This document shows, piece by piece, positions 8,264-16,071 of a stretch of 64,000 bases of DNA. Within the stretch, counting starts at the first letter, position 1, and each line of letters begins with the position of its first letter. The notes under the pieces were generated by a model. The model had not been told where the DNA came from, made no database searches, and was given only the letters and a program-made list of their open reading frames with translations. Position numbers and translations under genes: made by a program. The stretch covers positions 2,360,001 to 2,424,000 of the forward strand of contig NZ_CP107841.1 of assembly GCF_036346855.1 (NCBI RefSeq), in the 5' to 3' direction. This stretch comes from Streptomyces europaeiscabiei (GTDB lineage: Bacteria; Actinomycetota; Actinomycetes; Streptomycetales; Streptomycetaceae).

Positions 8264-8320
8264 CCTAGGCCAAGGGCCTACGACCGGTCCTAGGACCCCG
8301 GGCAGGTCCGGTGACCTAGG
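8264..8320 (-). promoter_or_regulatory. Three CCTAGG dyads upstream of the two-component operon
   Basis: CCTAGG at 8264-8269, 8289-8294 (inside the perfect 12-bp palindrome GGTCCTAGGACC, 8286-8297) and 8315-8320, spaced 25-26 bp. CTAG is a rare tetranucleotide in Streptomyces DNA. The sites lie 70-126 bp before the kinase start and 118-174 bp before the SDR start. This is a candidate binding array for the encoded response regulator. Confidence 0.5.
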
Positions 8321-8437
8321 GCGAAGGGCCCCGGCGTTCTGCGGCCCGCGGACGAGGCGGTGGGGGTGGTCCCGTTCCTACGTTGGGATCACCGCCGGCC
8401 GGTTCGGGAGGCGGTCGAGGACGAGGGGACGGATGTC

Positions 8438-9133
8438 ATGCCGGTAGCGATCATCACGGGGGCTTCGAAGGGGCTGGGCCGGGCGCTCGGCGCGGCGCTG
8501 GCGGAGCGCGGGTGGGACCTGGTGCTTGACGCCAGGACCGCCGAGGTGCTGAAGGAGTCGGCGGCGGAGCTGTCGGCGTACGGGACGCGGGTGGAGGCCC
8601 TGCCGGGGGATGTCACGGACGCCGGGCACCGGGCCGACCTGGTGGCGGCGGCGCGGGGGCTGGGCGGGGTCGATCTGCTGGTGAACAACGCGAGCGCGCT
8701 GGGCGCCGAGCCGCTCGTACGGCTGGAGGGGCTGGCGCTGGACGGGCTGCGGCGGGCCCTGGAGGTCAATGTGGTGGCGGCGCTGGGGCTGGTCCAGGAG
8801 GCGCTGCCGCTGTTGCGGGCCTCCGGGGCGGGCGCGGTGATCGGTGTCACCTCGGACGCGGCGGCCGAGGCGTACGCGACGTGGGGCGGGTACGGGGCCT
8901 CGAAGGCGGCGCTGGACCAGCTGTCGGCGGTGCTGGCCGAGGAGGAGCCGGGGCTTCGGGTGTGGGCCGTCGATCCCGGGGACATGGGCACGGACCTGTA
9001 CGCGGCGGCCGTACCGGACGACGACGATCCACGGCCGAGCCCGAGGAGTGTGGCGGCGGCCTTTCTGCGGTTGCTCGACGAGCGGCCGGCCAGTGGCCGC
9101 TACGGGGCGCCGTCCCTGCTGGAGGGGCGATGA
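8438..9133 (+). CDS. Short-chain dehydrogenase/reductase (SDR)
   Basis: 231 residues from ATG 8438, with GAGGGGA upstream; an in-frame start further upstream was rejected because the Rossmann fold begins immediately at MPVAIITGASKGLG. NAD(P)-binding GASKGLGRALG, NNASALG and the catalytic YGASK (about residue 152) are all present. It is a classical SDR oxidoreductase with unknown substrate. Its TGA overlaps the ATG of the QueA-like gene, so the two genes form a coupled operon. Confidence 0.88.
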   Translation: MPVAIITGASKGLGRALGAALAERGWDLVLDARTAEVLKESAAELSAYGTRVEALPGDVTDAGHRADLVAAARGLGGVDLLVNNASALGAEPLVRLEGLALDGLRRALEVNVVAALGLVQEALPLLRASGAGAVIGVTSDAAAEAYATWGGYGASKAALDQLSAVLAEEEPGLRVWAVDPGDMGTDLYAAAVPDDDDPRPSPRSVAAAFLRLLDERPASGRYGAPSLLEGR

Positions 9134-10218
9134 CGAAGGCGGCGGTGCGTGTCCCGGACGAGCTGCACGCGCGCGTGCCCGCCGAGCAGCGCGGGCCGGG
9201 CCTCGACCGGGACGGCGTACGGCTGCTGGTCTCGCGCGGGACGGAGGTGTCGCACCACGCGTTCACGGCGCTGCCGGGGTTGCTGAGGGCGGGGGATCTG
9301 CTGGTGGTGAACACGTCGCCGACGCTGGCGGCGGCGGTGGACGGGACGGTCGGGCAGGTGCGCGTGGTGGTGCATTTCTCGACGCGGGGTGATGACGGGC
9401 GGTGGGCCGTGGAGCTGCGGGATCCGGACGGACGCGGCACCACGCGCGCGCGTGCGGGCGGCCCGGCGGGGACGGAGGTGCGGCTTCCCGGGGACCTGCG
9501 GCTGGTTCTGGAGGAGCCGCTGAGCGAGCGGGGTGAGCGGCTGTGGTGGGCCCGGGTGTCCTCCGCGGCTGTCGTCGGGGTGCTGCGGGAGTACGGGCGG
9601 CCCATCCGTTACTCCTATACGGAGCGGGATCAGCCGTTGTCCGTGTACCAGACGGTGTTCGCGTTGCCGTCGCAGGACGGGGCGGGGAGTGCGGAGATGC
9701 CGAGTGCGGGACGGCCGTTCACGGCGCGGCTGGTGGCGGAGCTGGTGAGCCGGGGTGTGCAGTTCGCGCCGGTCGTGCTGCACACGGGGGTGGCGTCGGC
9801 GGAGGCGCACGAGCCGCCGTATCCGGAGCGGTTCGCGGTGCCGGAGGCGTCGGCGCGGCTGATCAACAGCGCGAAGGCGGGCGGCGGGCGGGTGGTCGCG
9901 GTGGGGACGACGGCGATACGGGCGGTGGAGTCGGCCACGGGGCCCGACGGCGTCGTAAGGGCGCGGGCAGGGTGGACGGATCTGGTGGTGACGCCGGGGC
10001 GCGGGGTGCGCGGGGTGGACGGGCTGCTCACGGGGCTGCACGAGCCGGAGGCATCGCATCTGCTGATGCTGGAGGCGGTCGGGGGGCGGGCGGCGATCGA
10101 CCGCGCGTACGAAGAGGCGGTCCGGGGGCGTTACCTGTGGCACGAGTTCGGGGACGTGCACCTCGTCCTGCCACCGGAGGGGCCTCACGGAGAGCATTGC
10201 GACAGCAACTACCTGTAA
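9130..10218 (+). CDS. QueA-like S-adenosylmethionine:tRNA ribosyltransferase-isomerase
   Basis: 362 residues from ATG 9130, overlapping the SDR stop by 4 nt. QueA hallmarks include GDLLVVNTSPTL near the start, YGRPIRYSYTE, YQTVFALPSQ, VVAVGTTAIRAVES, GLHEPEASHLLML and a final YLWHEFGDVHLVLP. The normally strict APTAGLHFT block reads MPSAGRPFT, so residues near the active centre differ. True QueA adds epoxyqueuosine carbon chains to tRNA. No other queuosine gene is visible here and streptomycetes are not known to me as queuosine makers, so the real substrate may differ. A terminator follows at 10304. Confidence 0.8.
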   Translation: MTKAAVRVPDELHARVPAEQRGPGLDRDGVRLLVSRGTEVSHHAFTALPGLLRAGDLLVVNTSPTLAAAVDGTVGQVRVVVHFSTRGDDGRWAVELRDPDGRGTTRARAGGPAGTEVRLPGDLRLVLEEPLSERGERLWWARVSSAAVVGVLREYGRPIRYSYTERDQPLSVYQTVFALPSQDGAGSAEMPSAGRPFTARLVAELVSRGVQFAPVVLHTGVASAEAHEPPYPERFAVPEASARLINSAKAGGGRVVAVGTTAIRAVESATGPDGVVRARAGWTDLVVTPGRGVRGVDGLLTGLHEPEASHLLMLEAVGGRAAIDRAYEEAVRGRYLWHEFGDVHLVLPPEGPHGEHCDSNYL

Positions 10219-10303
10219 GACAGACGCCCGGCCGGTGTGAGCCCGCCCATAGGGTGCGCATCACGTACGAACACGCCTAGGAGACGGATAAGGGCGGTTT
10301 GAG

Positions 10304-10333
10304 CGGGACGGACGGGTTGTTCTGTCCCGTTTT
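10304..10333 (+). terminator. Intrinsic terminator after the QueA-like gene
   Basis: Stem CGGGACGGA (10304-10312) with TCTGTCCCG (10321-10329), including one G-T pair, an 8-nt loop, and TTTT directly after. Confidence 0.7.
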
Positions 10334-10420
10334 GCCGTTTCCGGTTCAACTAAGCGGGATCGTACGTCACACCTTTGCCACCCGATTTTGCGGCCGCTAA
10401 GAATGGTTTCAGTCGCTCGA

Positions 10421-10442
10421 CGCCGTGGGTTCTCCCGCGGCG
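10421..10442 (+). promoter_or_regulatory. Hairpin in the leader of the SLT-domain gene
   Basis: CGCCGTGGG (10421-10429), TTCT loop, CCCGCGGCG (10434-10442), followed by TTT. It lies 73 nt before the SLT start and could be an attenuator or a stabilising leader hairpin. I do not see the conserved core of the c-di-AMP (ydaO) riboswitch that often precedes Streptomyces lytic enzyme genes. Confidence 0.35.
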
Positions 10443-10515
10443 TTTGTGCTGGAAGAGAAGTGTCCCCCCGCGGCACGAGAGCGACCTCCGCGCTATTCGA
10501 AGAGGTCCATCACTC

Positions 10516-11181
10516 ATGCCCAAGAACGCCAACATCCTCCGCAACCGTCTCGCTCTGACCAAGACCCACAAGCTGTCGTTCGCCGGAGTGGCCGCCGTCG
10601 GCGCCGCCTCCCTCGCGTTCTCGCTGGTGCCGGCCGAGGCTCAGACCTCCGCGAAGACAGTGTCCGCGGCGCCGGTGGCGTTCAGTCAGAGCGCGGCCCA
10701 GTCGGCGAAGGCGAGCGTCACCGACCAGGCCGCCGACGCCGACAAGAAGGCCGCCGCGGCCGCCGCGAAGAAGAAGGCCGAGCAGGAGCGTGCGAAGAAG
10801 GAGGCCGCGAGCCGGTCCGCCCAGCGCGCCAAGATCGCCAAGGCCGCCGCGAAGACCTACCCGAACAACCTCGACGGCTGGATCCGTGAGGCGCTCGACA
10901 TCATGAAGAAGCACAAGATCCCGGGCACCTACAACGGCCTGCACAAGAACATCATGCGGGAGTCCTCGGGCAACCCGAACGCCATCAACGACTGGGACAT
11001 CAACGCCATCAACGGCGTCCCGTCGATCGGTCTGCTGCAGGTCATCAAGCCGACCTTCGACGCCTACCACGTCCCGGGCACGGCCAAGAGCCAGTACGAC
11101 CCGGTCGCCAACCTGACGGCCGCCGCGAACTACGCCGCCGACCGCTACGGCTCGATCGACAACGTCAACAGCGCGTACTGA
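10516..11181 (+). CDS. Secreted transglycosylase-like protein (SLT fold)
   Basis: 221 residues from ATG 10516 (GAAGAGG upstream). A basic N-terminus and hydrophobic signal segment (about 15-42, ending EAQT) are followed by an Ala/Lys-rich helical linker (80-115) with predicted coiled-coil character, then a C-terminal SLT-type catalytic domain (about 120-221). The catalytic glutamate is in NIMRESSGNPNAIN, and the domain continues with SIGLLQVIKPTF and AANYAADRYG. It likely cleaves peptidoglycan glycan strands outside the membrane during growth or germination. It is monocistronic with a strong bidirectional terminator. Confidence 0.9.
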   Translation: MPKNANILRNRLALTKTHKLSFAGVAAVGAASLAFSLVPAEAQTSAKTVSAAPVAFSQSAAQSAKASVTDQAADADKKAAAAAAKKKAEQERAKKEAASRSAQRAKIAKAAAKTYPNNLDGWIREALDIMKKHKIPGTYNGLHKNIMRESSGNPNAINDWDINAINGVPSIGLLQVIKPTFDAYHVPGTAKSQYDPVANLTAAANYAADRYGSIDNVNSAY

Positions 11182-11207
11182 GGTCGGCGCGGACCTCTGA
11201 GAACGCG

Positions 11208-11240
11208 GAGGGGCGGCACCCGGTACGGGTGCCGCCCCTC
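11208..11240. terminator. Bidirectional terminator between SLT and FHA-ABC genes
   Basis: Perfect 14-bp stem GAGGGGCGGCACCC / GGGTGCCGCCCCTC with a 5-nt loop, placed between convergent stops at 11181 and 11273. Confidence 0.85.
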
Positions 11241-11272
11241 GTACGTCCGTGCCCGGCCCGTGGGCCGCGGGG

Positions 11273-13804
11273 CTACTTCCGCATGACCTCCGGCTCGTGA
11301 CGGCGCAGGAAGCGGGCCACGAGGACACCGCAGATCACGCCGAGCACGATGAGGGCGATCATGTCGAGGCTGTAGGCGCCGACCGTGTGGTCCCACAGCG
11401 GGTCCGTGTCGCCCGCCTCCTTCGGCGGGCTGATGTTGTTGAAGTCCAGCGTGGCGCCCGCGGCGGCCACCGCCCAGCGCGACGGCATCAGGTACGAGAA
11501 CTCGTTGACGCCGGGGCTGCCGTGCAGGGCGAAGAGGCAGCCGGTGAAGACGACCTGGACGATCGCGAACATGACCAGCAGCGGCATCGTCTTCTCGGCG
11601 GTCTTCACCAGCGAGGAGATGACCAGGCCGAACATCATGGACGTGAAGCCGAGCCCCATGATCGGGATGGAGAGTTCGAGCATGACGGCGAACTTGCCCT
11701 CGCCGAAGATCAGCGCCTCGTCCGGGATCGTCCGGGTGGAGAAGCCGATCGCGCCGACCATGGCGCCCTGGAACACGGTGACCGCGCCGAGGACGATCAC
11801 CTTGGACATCAGGTACGCCGAGCGCGACAGGCCGGTGGCCCGCTCCCGCTCGTAGATCACGCGTTCCTTGATCAGCTCTCGGACGGAGTTGGCGGCGCCG
11901 GCGAAGCACGCGCCGACCGCGAGGATCAGCAGCACCGTGGTGGCCGTGCCGTTCGGGACGGGCAGGCCCGTCGCCTTGTTCACCCCCCGCACCAACAGGT
12001 CCTTGTCCGGGTCGATGAGCAGGCTCACCGCGCCGAGCACGGCCGGCAGGATCACCGTCAGCGCGAGGAAGCCCTTGTCGGACGCGATGACGGAGACGTA
12101 GCGCCGGACCAGGGTGCCGAGCTGGGAGAGCCAGCCCTGCGGCTTCGGCGGGCGCATCGACTGCGGCGGCGGCATGTGCACCGACTGCGGGGCGACGGCG
12201 TCGATGTCCGCGGCGTACATCTGGTAGTGCTGCGAGCCCTTCCAGCGGCCCGCCCAGTCGTAGTCGCGGTAGTTCTCGAAGGCGGAGAAGACGTCGGCCC
12301 AGGTGTCGTAGCCGAAGAAGTTCAGGGCCTCCTCGGGCGGACCGAAGTACGCCACCGAGCCACCCGGGGCCATCACCAGGAGCTTGTCGCAGATCGCCAG
12401 CTCGGCCACGGAGTGGGTGACCACCAGGACCGTACGGCCGTCGTCGGCGAGGCCGCGCAGCAGCTGCATGACGTCGCGGTCCATGCCCGGGTCGAGACCG
12501 GAGGTCGGCTCGTCCAGGAAGATCAGCGACGGCTTGGTCAGCAGCTCCAGGGCGACCGACACGCGCTTGCGCTGGCCGCCGGAGAGCGAGGTGACCTTCT
12601 TGTCCTTGTGGATGTCGAGCTTCAGCTCGCGCAGCACCTCGTCGATACGGGCGTCGCGCTCCTGGGCCGTGGTGTCGGCCGGGAAGCGGAGCTTGGCCGC
12701 GTACTTGAGGGCCTTCTTGACGGTCAGCTCCTTGTGCAGGATGTCGTCCTGCGGGACCAGACCGATGCGCTGGCGGAGCTCGGCGAACTGCTTGTACAGG
12801 TTCCGGTTGTCGTAGAGGACGTCACCCTGGTTGGCGGGGCGGTAGCCCGTGAGTGCCTTCAGCAGGGTGGACTTGCCGGAGCCCGAGGGGCCGATGACCG
12901 CGATGAGCGACTTCTCCGGGACGCCGAAGGAGACGTCCTTCAGGATCTGCTTGCCGCCGTCGACGGTGACCGTCAGGTGACGTGCGGAGAAGGAGACGTC
13001 ACCGGTGTCGACGAACTCCTCGAGCCGGTCGCCGATGATGCGGAACGTCGAGTGACCGACGCCGACGATGTCGTTCGGGCCGAGGAGTGCCGTGCCGCCC
13101 TTGGCGATCGGCATACCGTTGACGAACGTGCCGTTGTGCGAGCCGAGGTCGCGGATCTCGAAGCGCCCGTCGGGCGTCGCGTGGAACTCGGCGTGGTTGC
13201 GCGAGACCTGCAGGTCGGAGACGACCAGCTCGTTCTCCAGGGCACGGCCGATGCGCATGACGCGGCCGAGCGACAGCTGGTGGAACGTGGTCGGGCTGCG
13301 GTCGCCGTAGACCGGCGGCGCCCCCGCGCCACCACCGGGGCCCTGCTGCGGGAAGCCCTGCTGCTGCGGGACCTGTGCCGCTTGCGGCTGCTGCCAGCCC
13401 GCCTGCGGCGCCTGCTGCTGCGGGGCCTGCTGGCCCGCGTGTCCGGCGCTCACGCCCTGCGCGGCGTACGGCTGCTGCTGGGGCTGCGCGACGGACGCGG
13501 CGGTGCCGGAGAGGTTGAGTCTCGGGCCGTCGGTCGCGTTGCCCAGGTGCACGGCCGAGCCGGGGCCGATCTCCAACTGGTGGATCCGCTGCCCCTGCGC
13601 GAAGGTGCCGTTGGTGCTGCCGTGGTCCTCGATCACCCAACTACGGCCGCCGAAGCTGATCGTGGCGTGACGCCAGGACACCCTGGCGTCGTCGAACACG
13701 ATGTCCCCCTGCGGATCACGTCCGAGGGTATATGCCCTGGACGGATCGAGCGTCCAGGTTTGTCCGTTCAATTCCAGTACGAGTTCCGGCACTCCATGCC
13801 CCAC
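11273..13804 (-). CDS. FHA-domain ABC exporter fused ATPase-permease (Rv1747-like)
   Basis: 843 residues. An N-terminal FHA domain (about 20-95), a Gln/Pro/Ala-rich linker (about 108-165), a second FHA domain (about 180-260) and an ABCG-type ATPase (about 275-500) with GPSGSGKST, LSGGQRKR and LIFLDEPTSGLDPG come first. An ABC2-type membrane domain follows, with about six helices (565-830) starting after VRRYVSVIASDKGFLAL. This is the architecture of M. tuberculosis Rv1747, whose FHA domains bind a phosphorylated Ser/Thr kinase and which influences lipid export. A Streptomyces homologue is probably also phospho-regulated; its cargo is unknown. Start ATG 13804, divergent from the streptophobe gene. 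Confidence 0.92.
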   Translation of the reverse strand: MGHGVPELVLELNGQTWTLDPSRAYTLGRDPQGDIVFDDARVSWRHATISFGGRSWVIEDHGSTNGTFAQGQRIHQLEIGPGSAVHLGNATDGPRLNLSGTAASVAQPQQQPYAAQGVSAGHAGQQAPQQQAPQAGWQQPQAAQVPQQQGFPQQGPGGGAGAPPVYGDRSPTTFHQLSLGRVMRIGRALENELVVSDLQVSRNHAEFHATPDGRFEIRDLGSHNGTFVNGMPIAKGGTALLGPNDIVGVGHSTFRIIGDRLEEFVDTGDVSFSARHLTVTVDGGKQILKDVSFGVPEKSLIAVIGPSGSGKSTLLKALTGYRPANQGDVLYDNRNLYKQFAELRQRIGLVPQDDILHKELTVKKALKYAAKLRFPADTTAQERDARIDEVLRELKLDIHKDKKVTSLSGGQRKRVSVALELLTKPSLIFLDEPTSGLDPGMDRDVMQLLRGLADDGRTVLVVTHSVAELAICDKLLVMAPGGSVAYFGPPEEALNFFGYDTWADVFSAFENYRDYDWAGRWKGSQHYQMYAADIDAVAPQSVHMPPPQSMRPPKPQGWLSQLGTLVRRYVSVIASDKGFLALTVILPAVLGAVSLLIDPDKDLLVRGVNKATGLPVPNGTATTVLLILAVGACFAGAANSVRELIKERVIYERERATGLSRSAYLMSKVIVLGAVTVFQGAMVGAIGFSTRTIPDEALIFGEGKFAVMLELSIPIMGLGFTSMMFGLVISSLVKTAEKTMPLLVMFAIVQVVFTGCLFALHGSPGVNEFSYLMPSRWAVAAAGATLDFNNISPPKEAGDTDPLWDHTVGAYSLDMIALIVLGVICGVLVARFLRRHEPEVMRK

Positions 13805-14033
13805 TGAGTTGTCCCCCGAATTACCCCCATCACAGGGAGTCTAGGGATGTCGAACATCGGGGGGAACTATTTCAGGCTCGACCCCCTGACCGAAAGTCGG
13901 GCCTTGTGAAGAGTGCGTACGGGGGCATCGGCCGGTCCCGTTGACGGGGTTGAAACCGGGCCGGAGAGTGGTAATCCCACGCGAGGGGGACATCAGCGGT
14001 ACAACACCGCGATGCGGATCGGGGGGTCCGACC

Positions 14034-15920
14034 ATGAGCGACCGGAAAGTTGGCCATGGCAGGAGCGTGCCGTGGGGGGACGTAACGTTCTCCGCGATCG
14101 CCGCCGTGAGCTGGGCGTTGATCGGAATGGCGGGTACGGCGGCACTCGGCCTGCATCTGCTGGAGGCCGACTCCGCGGGCGAACTCGGGCCCATGACGGC
14201 GGCGGTTGTGGCGCTCGGGACGGGTGGGTCGGTGACCCCGTCCGGCGATGTGTCCGCCTTTGGCCTGGAAGGAGCACAGGCCACCACCGCCATCGAGATC
14301 ACGCCACTGGGTGTCGGCCTGGTGGGAGCGCTCCTGCTGTCCTGGTTCTTCCTGCGGTCCCTGCGCGGCGCGGGAGTTGTGATCACCCCCGTCGAACTCC
14401 TCGCGCGGGCGGGCTCGGTGCTCGCGCTCTTCGTGGCGCTGATGGGCGGACTGGCCTGGGCCGGGAACGCCGTCATCACCCTCGACGGGACCCGGCTGGG
14501 GATCGACGAACGACTGCCGGGCGGCGGCGACCTCGACGGCGTGGAGATCCCCGGGCTCGGCGACATCGGGGACATCGGCGGCGGCCTGCTGCCGGACCGG
14601 CTCGGCGACCTGGCGGACGCGAACGCCAAGGTCGGTTTCACGGTCGACACCGTGCCGACCCTGCTCGGCGGCCTGGCCTGGTGCCTCGGCGTGCTGCTCA
14701 TCGCCCTGCTGGCCTCGCGCCGCACTCCCCTGCCTCCCGCCCTCGACGCCCTGCACCGGGTCGTACGGCCGGCCGTGTCCGCGGTGGTGACGGTACTGCT
14801 GGTGGCGGTCCTGGCCGGGCTCGCGGCGGCGGCGTACGCGGCGATCAGCGACCCCCACCCCGAGCGGATCGCCGGCGCGGCCCTCCTCGGCGCGCCCAAC
14901 GGTGTCTGGCTGGGCGTCCCCATCGGCCTCCTCGTCCCCTGGGACGGCAGGGCCACCGGCGCACTGGCCGATCTCCTGCCCGACCCGCTCGACGAGCTGC
15001 TGCGCATCGACGCGAGCGAACCCGTCACGCTCGGGCGCCTGGCCGAACTGGACAGCAGGGTCTGGCTGTTGGGCCTCGCGGCCGCGCTGATGATGGTGTT
15101 CGCGGGTGTCCTGACCGCCGTACGTACGCCTTTTGTACGGGAATCGACTGCCGCCGCTGCCGGGGGTGCGTCCGGTGCTGCGGTACGGGGCGGAAGCGCG
15201 CTCGGCTTCGTGGGGCGCTGCGCTCTTCGGCTGGGTCTCGCGACAGCGGTGGCGCTGCCGCTGCTCGTACGGCTGACGGAGGTGTCGGTGGACGCCTCGC
15301 TGGCCGTCTTCGGCTTCGACGCGTTCGACGCGGGGATCGAGTTGCGCGGGCAGGCTGTCATGGCCCTGGTGCTGGGCGCACTGTGGGGCGCGGGTGCGGG
15401 GGCCGCAGGGGCGCTGCTGGCGTGCGCGATGCGGGCCGCCGGGCTGCGGGCCTCGCCGCTGGCGCGGGAGGACGCGGGTGGCGGCGGGGCGGCAGCCGCC
15501 GAGCCCTACGAGACATCGGCCTCCTCCTCGGGACCGTACACACCGGGCGCGCCGTACCGGCCGCCGAACCCGGACACCAATCCGTATCTGCGGCTGCCGG
15601 ACGAGCTGCGGAGGCCGCAGGGCCCGCCGGGGGCGCGGGAGCCCCGGGAGTCCCAGGTGCCTCGGCCGCCCGACGTGAACGGGGCACCCACGGTGGCGCG
15701 GCGGTTCACGCCTCCGCCGCGACGGCCGGGGCAGCGGCCGGGAACGGGGGCGGGGTCCGGTGCAGGGTCCGGGCCGGGTGCAGGGCCCGGATCGGGTGCA
15801 GGGTCCGGGTCGGGTGCAGGGTCTGGGTCGGGGCCGGGTGCATGGCCGGCTCCGCCGCCTCCACCGGAGGAGGGGCCGCCACCGCCACCGCCTCCTCCGC
15901 GAGGGCCCCGGGGGCGTTGA
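14034..15920 (+). CDS. Streptophobe-family polytopic membrane protein
   Basis: 628 residues from ATG 14034 (GGGGGG upstream); a further in-frame ATG at 13941 gives a basic extension with no conserved look. About ten hydrophobic segments lie between residues 15 and 480, interrupted by acidic extracytoplasmic loops (GVEIPGLGDIGDIGGG). The C-terminal 150 residues are low-complexity Gly/Ser/Pro, ending in PPPPPPP runs. NCBI uses the name streptophobe for this actinobacterial family of unknown function. The tail DNA has imperfect TGCAGGGTCCGGG-type tandem units. It is divergent from the FHA-ABC gene, with about 230 bp between starts. Confidence 0.75.
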   Translation: MSDRKVGHGRSVPWGDVTFSAIAAVSWALIGMAGTAALGLHLLEADSAGELGPMTAAVVALGTGGSVTPSGDVSAFGLEGAQATTAIEITPLGVGLVGALLLSWFFLRSLRGAGVVITPVELLARAGSVLALFVALMGGLAWAGNAVITLDGTRLGIDERLPGGGDLDGVEIPGLGDIGDIGGGLLPDRLGDLADANAKVGFTVDTVPTLLGGLAWCLGVLLIALLASRRTPLPPALDALHRVVRPAVSAVVTVLLVAVLAGLAAAAYAAISDPHPERIAGAALLGAPNGVWLGVPIGLLVPWDGRATGALADLLPDPLDELLRIDASEPVTLGRLAELDSRVWLLGLAAALMMVFAGVLTAVRTPFVRESTAAAAGGASGAAVRGGSALGFVGRCALRLGLATAVALPLLVRLTEVSVDASLAVFGFDAFDAGIELRGQAVMALVLGALWGAGAGAAGALLACAMRAAGLRASPLAREDAGGGGAAAAEPYETSASSSGPYTPGAPYRPPNPDTNPYLRLPDELRRPQGPPGAREPRESQVPRPPDVNGAPTVARRFTPPPRRPGQRPGTGAGSGAGSGPGAGPGSGAGSGSGAGSGSGPGAWPAPPPPPEEGPPPPPPPPRGPRGR

Positions 15921-16056
15921 GACACCCGATGACGAGGGGTGATCAGAGGCGCTCTCCGGGGCGTCGTACACGATCCGGGTGCGCTTCAACCGCTGGTAAC
16001 CCAGTGTTCTCCGTCCGCTGGGCGGACCTCAGGGGCAAAAGGCACGGGGCGCCGGA

Positions 16057-16062
16057 TACGGT
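16057..16062 (+). promoter_or_regulatory. -10 hexamer upstream of serB
   Basis: TACGGT, 9 nt before the serB ATG at 16072, with no Shine-Dalgarno between. The transcript is leaderless or nearly so. Confidence 0.55.
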
Positions 16063-16071
16063 TGGCACATC

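Noticed and set aside
10334..10515. c-di-AMP (ydaO) riboswitch upstream of the SLT-domain gene
   Set aside because: Context would fit, but I could not find the conserved core of that riboswitch; only a simple hairpin is present.
11249..13807. Long open frame of 852 codons on the plus strand opposite the FHA-ABC gene
   Set aside because: High-GC shadow frame. The minus strand has complete domain motifs, while this frame is rich in Asp/Gly/Arg/Val with no known motif.
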